64,000 bases of DNA. Origin: Alteraurantiacibacter aquimixticola. Its GTDB lineage: Bacteria > Pseudomonadota > Alphaproteobacteria > Sphingomonadales > Sphingomonadaceae. Below are positions 49,267-57,572 of the stretch, piece by piece. The stretch's first letter is position 1. Every line of letters starts with the position of its first letter. The DNA is taken from assembly GCF_004965515.1 (NCBI RefSeq), contig NZ_SSHH01000002.1:516840-580839 (forward strand). The letters run 5' to 3'. The translations under genes were made by a program, and so were the position numbers. The notes below the pieces were generated by a model. It worked only from the letters and a program-made list of their open reading frames with translations, did not search any database and was not told the DNA's origin.

Positions 49267-49737
49267 TTACCAGCGATAGTGCGAGAAGGCGCGGTTGGCG
49301 TCCGCCATGCGGTGCGTGTCTTCGCGCTTCTTCACGGCATTGCCGCGGTTGTTGGCGGCATCCATCAGCTCACCCGAAAGACGGGCGGCCATGGTGGTTT
49401 CCGCACGGCCGCGGGCAGCGCCGATCAGCCAGCGGATGGCGAGAGCCTGCGCACGCTCGGGACGAACCTCGACCGGCACCTGGTAGGTCGCACCACCAAC
49501 ACGGCGGCTGCGGACTTCGACCTGCGGCTTGATGTTGTTCAGGGCCTCGTGGAACACTTCCACGGGGTTGCCCTTCGCCTTGGCTTCGACCGTGTCGAGA
49601 GCGCCATAGACGATCTTTTCGGCAACGGCCTTCTTACCGTCCAGCATGAGGTTGTTCATGAACTTGGACAGGACCTCATCACCAAACTTGGGATCAGGCA
49701 GGATTTCCCGCTTCTCGGGACGACGACGACGTGACAT
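49267..49737 (-). CDS. rpsG: 30S ribosomal protein S7
   Basis: 156 residues, [20 protein letters not shown] and [20 protein letters not shown], classical S7 of the 30S head. 25 bases after rpsL. Confidence 0.98.
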   Translation of the reverse strand: MSRRRRPEKREILPDPKFGDEVLSKFMNNLMLDGKKAVAEKIVYGALDTVEAKAKGNPVEVFHEALNNIKPQVEVRSRRVGGATYQVPVEVRPERAQALAIRWLIGAARGRAETTMAARLSGELMDAANNRGNAVKKREDTHRMADANRAFSHYRW

Positions 49738-49762
49738 ATTTTAATTCCTTATCCCGAAAAGC

Positions 49763-50134
49763 TTACTTAGGACGCTTCGCGCCGTACTTCGAACGGCTCT
49801 GACGACGGTCCTTGACACCCTGCGTGTCGAGCACGCCGCGCAGCACGTGGTAACGCACACCGGGAAGGTCGCGCACACGGCCGCCGCGGATCAGCACCAC
49901 GGAGTGTTCCTGCAGATTGTGACCCTCGCCCGGGATATAGGCGATGACTTCGCGCTGGTTGGTCAGGCGGATCTTGGCAACCTTGCGAAGGGCCGAGTTC
50001 GGCTTCTTCGGCGTGGTCGTATAGACGCGGGTGCAAACGCCACGCTTCTGCGGGCTCTGCTCCATCGCCGCGGACTTGCTCTTCTTCACGATCGGCTGGC
50101 GCGGCTTGCGGACAAGCTGGTTGATAGTAGGCAT
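49763..50134 (-). CDS. rpsL: 30S ribosomal protein S12 (Arg at position 88)
   Basis: 123 residues, [20 protein letters not shown] with the conserved TTPK43KPNSALRK loop. In the second loop, [13 protein letters not shown], residue 88 is Arg (codon CGC at 49873-49871) where most bacteria have Lys. K88R in E. coli and mycobacteria is a known streptomycin-resistance change. First gene of the str operon. Confidence 0.98.
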   Translation of the reverse strand: MPTINQLVRKPRQPIVKKSKSAAMEQSPQKRGVCTRVYTTTPKKPNSALRKVAKIRLTNQREVIAYIPGEGHNLQEHSVVLIRGGRVRDLPGVRYHVLRGVLDTQGVKDRRQSRSKYGAKRPK

Positions 50135-50206
50135 TAAATGACTTCACCTTGGTTGAAGGTGCCGCCGGCATCAGGTGGAATGTATCGGGATCGTGTGACC
50201 CGCTTT

Positions 50207-50270
50207 CGTCATCCCCGCGAAGGCGGGGATCCAGCGAGACATGGGAGCCGCCGCAAGGCGTCATCCCCAC
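50207..50270. repeat. palindromic repeat in the rpsL leader
   Basis: CGTCATCCCCGCGAAGGCGG and GGATCCAG form a hairpin (ATCCCCGC-gaag-GCGGGGAT, 50211-50230), and a second partial copy GCGTCATCCCCA follows at 50259-50269. It is of the same broad type as the btuF repeat. It lies in the ~300-base 5' leader of the str operon. Confidence 0.7.
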
Positions 50271-50447
50271 GAGCCTGAAACGCTCCACCTGGTGCGCGAT
50301 GGCACCGGGTTACTTTGACGGCCGCCCCAATGAAAAAGGAGCCTGGCGAGTTGCCCCGCGAAGGCCCCGGATATCCCACAGGACAGAACCGGCAATGTTC
50401 AGCTCTATATGGCCGTTGCGGAGGAGACCCCCGTTTCGGATGGCGCG

Positions 50448-50476
50448 CCTTTAGTGGGGAATGGGGAGTTGGTCAA
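50448..50476 (-). promoter_or_regulatory. candidate promoter of the str operon
   Basis: TTGACC (50476-50471), 17 bases, TAAAGG (50453-50448) on the minus strand, directly after the MarR-like gene. The 353-base gap 50135-50487 holds this promoter, the palindromic repeat and no gene. Confidence 0.45.
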
Positions 50477-50487
50477 GTGGGCGACAG

Positions 50488-51006
50488 CTAATGCTGATCC
50501 AGATAGGTTCCTACCGCGATAATCCCCTTGTCGGTAAGCTCGACGAAGTTGACGCGTTTGTCGTGATGTGAACTTGATCGCTTGACCATCCCGCCCTTCT
50601 CCAGCTCCGCGATGTAGCGCAGCGCCGTGCTTTGCGGGCAGTCGGAGGCGATGCACAGGCTGCTGGTCGAAACCTTGGCCCCGCCGGAATACTGCATGAA
50701 CAGTTCCAGCAGCATATCCCATGCCGGCTCGCCCAGATATTCCGCCGGAATGAGCTCGCGCCGTTTGCGACGACTGTCGTAAATCAGGCGTGCCTTCATC
50801 GCGAGATTGAGCGCGTTCTTCTCGATCCGCGTCAGCGCATTGGGCCAACGGAAGATGGATTTCGACTGCGGCGGCTCCCAATCCTGATCGAGGGAATCCG
50901 CCAGGCGGAGTAGTGTGGAAGCCAGGTCGCGCATCTCGCGCGGGGTCCAGTTTTCAGCCAGACGATCGAGCAATGCGTCGCCCTTCTCGTCGATAACTTC
51001 ATCCAT
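50488..51006 (-). CDS. MarR-like winged-helix protein
   Basis: 172 residues from ATG 51006. Residues ~1-85 are mainly helical (ADSLDQDWEPPQSKSIFRWP). Residues ~95-165 form a winged-helix domain: KVSTSSLCIASDCPQSTALRYIAELEKGGMVKR (in part: SDCPQSTALRYIAELEKGG) is the recognition region and SSSHHDKRVNFVELTDKG the wing, as in MarR/PadR-like proteins. It is the last gene of a four-gene run with a LuxR-type regulator at its head. Role unknown. Confidence 0.75.
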   Translation of the reverse strand: MDEVIDEKGDALLDRLAENWTPREMRDLASTLLRLADSLDQDWEPPQSKSIFRWPNALTRIEKNALNLAMKARLIYDSRRKRRELIPAEYLGEPAWDMLLELFMQYSGGAKVSTSSLCIASDCPQSTALRYIAELEKGGMVKRSSSHHDKRVNFVELTDKGIIAVGTYLDQH

Positions 51007-51023
51007 ATCTTGTCTTCTTATAA

Positions 51024-51473
51024 CTAAGACGGCTGGCGCCATTCGCGCGCCACCACTCCTTTGCGTACCCTCGCAAGGTAGGCCAAGGTCCCCAAACCCA
51101 GCGTGACCCCCTGCACGATAATCGGCCCCTGTGTCATACCCCAATATGCCCAGTTGATCCCTTGTTCCGTTATGACCACCGCAACGTGTCCGGCGAGCTC
51201 AATCAACGAGAAAGCCGCAAAAAAAAGCGGCCATATGCGATTGGATTGAATTGCGAGCGCCAGAGAACAGGCGAACAAGAGACCCGCTAAAGAGAGGTGA
51301 ACTCCGTCAACCTCGATGAAATCGATACCGTAGCCGATTGCGGCAAAAAACCGCTTGGCGACGAACACCGACAGTAGGAGGGCAGCACCGAACTTTTCGG
51401 GCAGCCCTCCCTTCCACAGACTCCACAGGCAGACGCCGACAAGACCGAGCTTCAGGATCTGTACAACGACCAT
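51024..51473 (-). CDS. membrane protein of unknown function
   Basis: 149 residues with four to five hydrophobic segments (LGLVGVCLWSLW; FGAALLLSVFVAKRFFAAIG; VHLSLAGLLFACSLALAIQS; PLFFAAFSLIELAGHVAVVI; GPIIVQGVTLGLGTLAYLAR). ATG 51473 is used; TTG 51479 has AGGA at better spacing, so two more residues are possible. It begins about 14 bases after the preceding helical-protein gene and ends 17 bases before the MarR-like gene. No family recognised. Confidence 0.6.
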   Translation of the reverse strand: MVVVQILKLGLVGVCLWSLWKGGLPEKFGAALLLSVFVAKRFFAAIGYGIDFIEVDGVHLSLAGLLFACSLALAIQSNRIWPLFFAAFSLIELAGHVAVVITEQGINWAYWGMTQGPIIVQGVTLGLGTLAYLARVRKGVVAREWRQPS

Positions 51474-51487
51474 TGCCAAGTTGAATC

Positions 51488-51805
51488 CTATGCCGCTTCG
51501 GACAAGCCCTTGATCGGTCCCTTTTCCGGGCAATCCTCGATCAGGCCCTTTTCCTGGCCAATCTTCAACAGGCCGCCGTGGACGCGAGCAAGGTCGTTCG
51601 CCGATGAGGTAACCGCCTGCTGCGCCTTGATCAGGCGCATGATCTCAGCCTGCCCCACCCAGTTGCGTTCTTCGGTAGCCATGCGCGCCCGGACCAGTTC
51701 GGTCAGTAGCGCGGATTGCCGCAACAGCGCTTCGTCGATAGCGACCTCGGCCTCACGCAATTCGTCGGTAATGCGCATGGTTGCGACCTTTTTTGTCATT
51801 GTCAT
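51488..51805 (-). CDS. small helical cytoplasmic protein
   Basis: 105 residues. ATG 51805 has GGAGG seven bases upstream; the longer frame to 51871 lacks one. Residues ~10-85 are predicted as long amphipathic helices (ITDELREAEVAIDEALLRQS; IMRLIKAQQAVTSSANDLAR), so it may form a coiled coil. The C-terminus is short and polar. No signal peptide. It lies between a membrane-anchored LuxR-type regulator and a membrane protein. Function unknown. Confidence 0.6.
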   Translation of the reverse strand: MTMTKKVATMRITDELREAEVAIDEALLRQSALLTELVRARMATEERNWVGQAEIMRLIKAQQAVTSSANDLARVHGGLLKIGQEKGLIEDCPEKGPIKGLSEAA

Positions 51806-51867
51806 TCGTATGCCTCCGCACTCGAGTATCCGGTCAGATGTTTGACCCAGCGAAGCCGAAGAACCCT

Positions 51868-52386
51868 TCACTTGAGGAGACGTGAAAGCTGTTCGAGCAC
51901 GGCCAGTCCGCCGATCCCGATAATGATCACGGCAGCAGCAATGAAGAAGACGGCCCCCACTCTCAACAAGACCCCTGATGGCCCCTCGAGAATCGCCGGA
52001 ACCAAACGACCATCGGCTGACTCGTCAGTCGATCCCCGCGCCCCGGATATTGGCGGCGAACCAACTATCAAGTCAGGACGATCGCTCGGCCCGGCTCCGT
52101 CTTGCAGTGGGATAGCACGCGACCCGATACGCGATTCTTCATATATGGTTTCTTCGCATATACGTAGAATATCGCGGTAGGCGGTCGCCAAGTCACTTCT
52201 CCGCTCAACTCCAAGTTTCTCCTTGGCGAAACGGACCCTCTGATCGACGGTATGCGGCGATATACCGAGTTCGCGAGCCATTTCCTTGGAAGTCTTGTGT
52301 TGCAGCAGGAGATCCAGCACCTGCCTTTGCCTGGCGGTAAGGCTGCCAAGCAAGGCTTTCGATTCGTCCGCATCGGCTGACGTCAT
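51868..52386 (-). CDS. LuxR-type HTH protein with C-terminal membrane anchor
   Basis: 172 residues. A GerE/LuxR-type helix-turn-helix occupies residues ~16-66 (LTARQRQVLDLLLQHKTSKE then MARELGISPHTVDQRVRFAK). An acidic linker follows (~75-135), then one hydrophobic helix near residues 142-163 (GAVFFIAAAVIIIGIGGLAV) and a short amphipathic end. There is no receiver or autoinducer domain. The topology implies a DNA-binding domain tethered to the inner face of the membrane. The leader contains an 8-bp inverted repeat (52415-52441). It is first in a four-gene minus-strand run. Confidence 0.75.
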   Translation of the reverse strand: MTSADADESKALLGSLTARQRQVLDLLLQHKTSKEMARELGISPHTVDQRVRFAKEKLGVERRSDLATAYRDILRICEETIYEESRIGSRAIPLQDGAGPSDRPDLIVGSPPISGARGSTDESADGRLVPAILEGPSGVLLRVGAVFFIAAAVIIIGIGGLAVLEQLSRLLK

Positions 52387-52414
52387 GTTGCCCCTGTTTC
52401 CTTTGCTCCATTTA

Positions 52415-52441
52415 ACCGGCGCCCCCCAAAGCAGCGCCGGT
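52415..52441. promoter_or_regulatory. inverted repeat upstream of the anchored LuxR gene
   Basis: ACCGGCGC (52415-52422) and GCGCCGGT (52434-52441) with an 11-base loop, 29-55 bases before the LuxR-type start. It could be an operator or an mRNA hairpin. The 360-base gap 52387-52746 also holds AT-rich repeats near 52529-52599 and a plus-strand promoter candidate. Confidence 0.35.
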
Positions 52442-52564
52442 CATGGTGCGTTGCGACGTTGAGAGACGATAACGCCTGTTACCCGTTACACAAGCGTGCA
52501 AGACCGACTCGGTACAGAATTTTGATGTATTTTTCCTATATCGACCAACAAACTTCTCTTACAC

Positions 52565-52592
52565 TTGACGCCGAAATCAGCGCATATAGGAT
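52565..52592 (+). promoter_or_regulatory. candidate promoter of the HTH gene at 52747
   Basis: TTGACG (52565-52570), 16 bases, TAGGAT (52587-52592) on the plus strand in an AT-rich divergent intergenic region. A fair but not strong match. Confidence 0.35.
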
Positions 52593-52746
52593 TTTTCCTG
52601 CACTGGGAGCATGCATCGGGGAGTTGCTTATAAAGGGTTGCTTGTGGTCGGCACTTTACCTCTTTCCTACAGCTTTGCCGCTGGAGCACTTGTCGGGCAT
52701 GAGCACGCCCAACACCCGCAAAACACCCCGTCAGGGGACGTCCTAC

Positions 52747-53352
52747 ATGACCACGCGCAATGGGGAGCTGCCCTCGGCGGACGATCCCTTGCTTTCCTTC
52801 ACGCCCGTTCCGCACAAGCGGCCGCGGCGCAATTCCATCGGGCCGGAGCGGCAGCGGGCCTTTATCGCGCATCTCGCCGCCACCGGCATCGTCAACCAGG
52901 CGGCGCGGCATATCGGGGCTTCGATGGAGGCGCTCTACAAGCTGCGCAAGCGGCCGGGTGCGGAGGAGTTCGATGCCGCCTGGGATGCGGCGGTGGATCG
53001 CGGCGTCGCCCGGCTGGAGGACTGCGCGCTCGCCCGTGCGATCGAGGGGGAGGAGCGGCTGGTGGTCTCCTCCGGCAAGCTGATCGGGACCGAGCGGCGG
53101 CACAATGAAAGCCTCGTCATGTTCCTGCTGCGCCACCGGAGGGCGCATCGCTATGGCGCCGATATCGGCCCCGGCCATCCGCTCTACGAAAGGATCCGCC
53201 GCGATGTGCTGGAGGAGGTCCGTGCGGAAACGCAGGAGGACGAGGACGCGGTGCTGCGGAGCCTCAACGCCAAGCTCGACGCGATGATCGCCAAGGCCGG
53301 GGAGAATGCGGGGGAGAATGTGATCGCCCTGCCCGATTTGCGCGGCGACTGA
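52747..53352 (+). CDS. terminase-small-subunit-like HTH protein
   Basis: 201 residues from ATG 52747 (MTTRNGELPS); an in-frame ATG at 52699 is possible. The region RQRAFIAHLAATGIVNQAAR then HIGASMEALYKLRKRPGAEE reads as a helix-turn-helix like those of phage terminase small subunits. EFDAAWDAAVDRGVARLEDC continues it. I recall similar proteins as common solitary genes in sphingomonads. No large terminase or other phage gene is nearby, so it is not evidence of a prophage. Function unknown. Confidence 0.65.
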   Translation: MTTRNGELPSADDPLLSFTPVPHKRPRRNSIGPERQRAFIAHLAATGIVNQAARHIGASMEALYKLRKRPGAEEFDAAWDAAVDRGVARLEDCALARAIEGEERLVVSSGKLIGTERRHNESLVMFLLRHRRAHRYGADIGPGHPLYERIRRDVLEEVRAETQEDEDAVLRSLNAKLDAMIAKAGENAGENVIALPDLRGD

Positions 53353-53433
53353 CGGGGAACTTGGCAAAGCGCGCCATCCGTTGCACACTGCCTCTCGGAG
53401 AGAAGCGCGGGACGAAAAGTCCCGGTTGAGGGG

Positions 53434-56061
53434 ATGATGATGATGGCCAAGCAAGCGCGCCTGTTCCTGTGTTCACTGCTGCTGCCCGTGTCGCTGTTGC
53501 TCGGCGCCGGGTCTGCTGCCCAGGCCCAGGACGCTCACAACCATGCGGATATGGGCGGGGATGCGCCTGCGGGGGAGATGCGGCGCCTGCTGTGGTCCGA
53601 CCCCGCCTCCTGGCCCGATGGCAAGGTGCCGGGCGCAGGCGATGCGGTGATGATCGAGCGGGGCACGGAAATGGTGCTCGACGTCAGCCCGCCTGCCCTG
53701 CGTAGCCTCACCATCGACGGCGCGCTGCGCTTTGCCGACGACCGCGACCTCTCGCTGGAGACCGACTGGATCTACCTGCGCCGGGGCGAGCTGCATATCG
53801 GCAGCGAGGAGGCTCCCTACACGCACAAGGCCACCATCACCCTCACCGACACGGTGCCGGGCGAGGACATCAACACGATGGGCGACCGCGGCATCATGCT
53901 GATGGGCGGCACGCTGAGCCTCCACGGCGACCGCGAGCATACCTGGACCAAGCTCGCCAGCACCGCCGAGGCCGGCAGCGCCCGGATCGAGGTGCTGGAT
54001 GCGAGCGACTGGCGGGTGGGCGACGAGATCGTCCTCGCCTCCACCGACTTCAATCCGCGCCAGGCCGAAAAGCGCAGCATCGCCGCGATCGACGGCAATG
54101 CGATCACGCTCGATGCCCCGCTCGACTACATGCATTTCGGCGAGATCACCTTCGGCGTCGACCAGCGCGGCGAAGTCGGCCTGCTGACGCGCAATATCCG
54201 CATCCAGGCCTCCGAGGATGCGGACGAGAGCTATTTCGGCGGCCACATCATGGCCATGCTCAATCCCGATGTCCACGTCTCCGGCGTCGAGCTGACCCGG
54301 ATGGGCCAGCACCTGACGCTCGCCCGCTACCCGATGCACTGGCACCTCGTCGGTGAAGGCCAGGGGCAGTATATCCAAAACTCCGCCATCCATAACACCT
54401 ACAGCCGCTGCGTGACGGTGCATGGCACCAACAATGTGCGGGTGGAGAACAACGTGACCTTCGACACCGTGGGCCACTGCTTCTTCCTCGAGGATGCGGT
54501 GGAGACGGGCAACCAGTTCATCCGCAACCTCGGCATCATGACCAAGTGCCACCCGACCCTTCCTTGCGACCCGACCAATCTCGGCCCCGCAGGATCGGCG
54601 CTGGCGTCGGAATTCGGCTCGAACGGCCAGAGCTCCGAGCACATCCTGATCGCTTCCGACAACACGGCCTCCACCTTCTGGATCACCAATCCGGACAATG
54701 TCTATCGCGACAATGTCGCCGCAGGTTCGGACGCGGTGGGCTTCTGGTTCGCCCTGCCGGTCCACCCGACGGGCCAGTTCGAAGGCACCGAAATCAGCGC
54801 GAGCACCTGGCCGCGCCGCACAAGGGTGCGCGAGTTCAAGGGCAATGTCTCGCACTCCAATTACGATGGCTTCATGTTCGACCGGGGCCCCAATCCCGAC
54901 AACACGTTCAGCGTCGGCGGCAGCAACTACCACTTCCCCACCGCCGACCCGGCCGATCCGGACAGCGAGCCGCTGGTGTCGCATTTCGAGGACTTCACCG
55001 CCTACAAGAACCGCAATGGCGCGGTCTGGGGCCGTGGTGAGTTGCACCTGTTCACCAATCTGCGCGTGGCGGACAATGCCATCGGCTACACGCATGCCGC
55101 ATCCGCGGTCGGCCGCGCGGCCTACACCTCCAAGGTGGTCGATTCGATCTTCGTGGGCGAGAGCGACAATATCGGCAATCCCGCCACGCCGGCGGAGATC
55201 GCTTATGGCCGCAGCCTGCCCAACGACCTCCCCGATTTCCCCATCCGCGGCTATGAATATTACGACATGCGCCACGATGTGGAGAACACCGCCTTCCTGA
55301 ACTTCGCGCCGAACGACACGCGCGATGCGGGGGCGATCTCCTACCTCATGTACACCAGCTTCGGCATGAGCACGGAGAACGCCATCGAAGGCGCGAGCTT
55401 CGTCAATTCCAAGCCGGTCAGCTTCCCGCCCTATGTGCGCCGCTGGGCCTCCGACCTCGGACGGGCGAATGCCTGGCGGGGCGCGACGATCCACGACAGG
55501 GACGGTTCTGTCGGCGGGGTGCCCGATTCCTATATCGTGCTCGATAATGGCATCGCCTCGGACGAGGAGGCTTGCGAGATCAAGCCCGAATGGGGTGCGG
55601 CCGTGTGCCGCGGTGATTTCGGCCATTTCGGCGTTGGTGGCAGCATGGGCTTCGGCAATGCGCCGATCACCGACCCGATCATGCTCAGCCGCAATGGCAG
55701 GCGGTGGGAATATACCGGCCAGACCACGATCCGCAGCGGAGCCGATGTCCGGATCGAAACCAGCCGGGAGGAGCTCACGCTCACCTTGCGTGAAATGGAA
55801 GACGGTTCGTGGGTCATCTTCGAGATGCCGGGCTTCACCACGCCCGTCGGCGGCGTTGAAGCATCGAGCCTCGATGCGCTGCGCGATGCTGGCGAGACCT
55901 CCTGGTTCAAAGGTGACGGCACGCTCTGGGCCAAGCTGGTGGTCGACAATGGCGCTGGCAACAGCGTCCAGATCGGCAGGCCCGGCTTCGGCGTGAGCAC
56001 GGTCGGCACCGGCCCCGGCGGCGCCTTCGACGCAGGAGCCCGGCTCGAAGTCGCGAGGTAA
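53434..56061 (+). CDS. secreted G8-domain and parallel beta-helix protein (CEMIP-like)
   Basis: 875 residues. Starts with four consecutive ATG codons; GAGGGG lies directly before them, so initiation at the second to fourth is likely. Signal peptide ends SAAQA-Q. Residues ~48-170 fit a G8 domain (WSDPASWPDGKVPGAGDAVM; LRSLTIDGALRFADD; RGELHIGSEEAPYTHKATIT). From ~210 to ~700 there are right-handed beta-helix repeats (VELTRMGQHLTLARYPMHWH; VENNVTFDTVGHCFFLEDAV). The same order is known in animal CEMIP/TMEM2 hyaluronan-degrading proteins. Substrate here is unknown; a polysaccharide is a guess. Confidence 0.75.
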   Translation: MMMMAKQARLFLCSLLLPVSLLLGAGSAAQAQDAHNHADMGGDAPAGEMRRLLWSDPASWPDGKVPGAGDAVMIERGTEMVLDVSPPALRSLTIDGALRFADDRDLSLETDWIYLRRGELHIGSEEAPYTHKATITLTDTVPGEDINTMGDRGIMLMGGTLSLHGDREHTWTKLASTAEAGSARIEVLDASDWRVGDEIVLASTDFNPRQAEKRSIAAIDGNAITLDAPLDYMHFGEITFGVDQRGEVGLLTRNIRIQASEDADESYFGGHIMAMLNPDVHVSGVELTRMGQHLTLARYPMHWHLVGEGQGQYIQNSAIHNTYSRCVTVHGTNNVRVENNVTFDTVGHCFFLEDAVETGNQFIRNLGIMTKCHPTLPCDPTNLGPAGSALASEFGSNGQSSEHILIASDNTASTFWITNPDNVYRDNVAAGSDAVGFWFALPVHPTGQFEGTEISASTWPRRTRVREFKGNVSHSNYDGFMFDRGPNPDNTFSVGGSNYHFPTADPADPDSEPLVSHFEDFTAYKNRNGAVWGRGELHLFTNLRVADNAIGYTHAASAVGRAAYTSKVVDSIFVGESDNIGNPATPAEIAYGRSLPNDLPDFPIRGYEYYDMRHDVENTAFLNFAPNDTRDAGAISYLMYTSFGMSTENAIEGASFVNSKPVSFPPYVRRWASDLGRANAWRGATIHDRDGSVGGVPDSYIVLDNGIASDEEACEIKPEWGAAVCRGDFGHFGVGGSMGFGNAPITDPIMLSRNGRRWEYTGQTTIRSGADVRIETSREELTLTLREMEDGSWVIFEMPGFTTPVGGVEASSLDALRDAGETSWFKGDGTLWAKLVVDNGAGNSVQIGRPGFGVSTVGTGPGGAFDAGARLEVAR

Positions 56062-56239
56062 GTCGCGTCCGATGGAAGGCCGGGAGCGCAACCGCCCCGG
56101 CGCCGGGGCCGTTGCGGGCGTCGCCTCTGCGGTGCGCGACGACAAAATGATACAGACAATATCAACCTGCCCTCTGGCAAGCGGGCGCAAACTCCCTTAA
56201 CCTACCGGTCAAAATCACCTTGGGAAGGGAGCCCAATCT

Positions 56240-57499
56240 ATGACCCGCAAAGGTCTTCTATCTTCAGTTGCCATCGCCGCGGCCAGCGCCGCAATCGTCC
56301 TTGCCGCACCTGCACAGGCGCAGGAGAGGCCGGACGACCTGACTGTCCTGCCGCCGGTACCGACCGACTATACGCCGGACCGCCTGCCTTGGGGCGATTA
56401 CGACTTCACCGGCACATGGCCGATCGAGCCGATCAATAACGGCCGCATCCTGTTCCAGCGCCCCGAGCAGTACGGGATGCGCTTCTGGGTGACGGACGAG
56501 GAGTTCGAACGCCGCCTGCAGTCCGCGCGCGGCAATGACGGCAACTTCACCCAGGCGAACGAAAGCGGCATCGGCGCCGGTGGTACCGAGGGGCTTGAGG
56601 CATGGTTCCTCAAGCAGAACTTCGGCAAGCGCACTTCCATGCTGGTTTCGCCCGCCGACGGCCAGCTGCCCGACCTGACGCCGCATGCGATGGAACTGTT
56701 CCGCGCCGGCCGTTCCGGCTGGGTCCCCGGCCAGGGCTATGACTGGGTGGACGATTTCGACAGCTGGGACCGCTGCGTGTCGCGCGGCTATCCTGCCTCC
56801 ATGTACCCGTTCCGCTACAATAACGGCATCCGCGTGTTCCAGAGCCCTGGATACATGACCATCGTGCTCGAAATGCTCGGCACACGCGTGGTCAAGATCT
56901 ATGACAGCGAGGAAGCGGCCCACGCCGCCAAGTGGGACGAGAACGTGGAAGCCTGGATGGGCAATTCGCGCGGCTGGTGGGAAGGCAAGACGCTGGTGAT
57001 CGAGACGACCAATATCGTCTCCGGCGATGCCGCGACCGAGGACGTGTCGAAGCGCTCCGCCTCCCCGCTCAACATGGCGACGCAATTCACCGGCACGCTG
57101 GACGTGCCCGCCTTCAACACCGTGCCGATGAGCACGCAGGCGATGACGGTGGAGCGGCTGACCATGACCGATGCCGACACCATCGTGCACGAGCTCACCT
57201 ATTCGGATCCCGAGGTCTATACCGAGCCGTGGACGACGCGCATCGAATGGGCGCGGGACAATGACTACCAGTTCTTCGAATATGCCTGCCACGAGGGTAA
57301 TTACATGCCGCGCGACTATATCAGCGCGAGCCGTGCCCAGCAGGAGCGCATTGCGCGCGGCGAGGAAGAGCCGGTGACGGCCGAGAATGACGACCGCAGC
57401 CGCTTCGCCCAGCCTTTCGACTGGGATCCCGGCGTCGGCCCGCGCCCCGGCTTTGGCCCGCCCCCGCCGCCTTCGGATGATGAGGAAGAAGCCGGCTGA
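56240..57499 (+). CDS. secreted protein of unknown function
   Basis: 419 residues. Signal peptide MTRKGLLSSVAIAAASAAIV followed by LAAPAQAQ. The mature part has a distinctive block: NNGIRVFQSPGYMTIVLEML, then NSRGWWEGKTLVIETTNIVS, and a beta-rich C-terminal part. I recall this block from a large unnamed family of secreted proteins in several phyla. The end is Pro/acid-rich (GPPPPPSDDEEEAG). It follows the G8 gene by 178 bases on the same strand. Confidence 0.7.
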   Translation: MTRKGLLSSVAIAAASAAIVLAAPAQAQERPDDLTVLPPVPTDYTPDRLPWGDYDFTGTWPIEPINNGRILFQRPEQYGMRFWVTDEEFERRLQSARGNDGNFTQANESGIGAGGTEGLEAWFLKQNFGKRTSMLVSPADGQLPDLTPHAMELFRAGRSGWVPGQGYDWVDDFDSWDRCVSRGYPASMYPFRYNNGIRVFQSPGYMTIVLEMLGTRVVKIYDSEEAAHAAKWDENVEAWMGNSRGWWEGKTLVIETTNIVSGDAATEDVSKRSASPLNMATQFTGTLDVPAFNTVPMSTQAMTVERLTMTDADTIVHELTYSDPEVYTEPWTTRIEWARDNDYQFFEYACHEGNYMPRDYISASRAQQERIARGEEEPVTAENDDRSRFAQPFDWDPGVGPRPGFGPPPPPSDDEEEAG

Positions 57500-57521
57500 T
57501 CCAGCCCGGCAGGACCACATG

Positions 57522-57558
57522 AAAAGGGCCGCCCCCGTCACCGGGAGCGGCCCTTTTT
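57522..57558. terminator. bidirectional terminator between convergent genes
   Basis: AAAAGGGCCGC and GCGGCCCTTTT form an eleven-pair stem with A and T tracts on both sides, between the ends of the genes at 57499 and 57573. It can serve both strands. Confidence 0.85.
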
Positions 57559-57572
57559 CATTGCCGTTGCGG

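Noticed and set aside
52747-53352. Prophage remnant
   Set aside because: Only one terminase-like HTH gene is present; no large terminase, capsid, integrase or att-like repeats.
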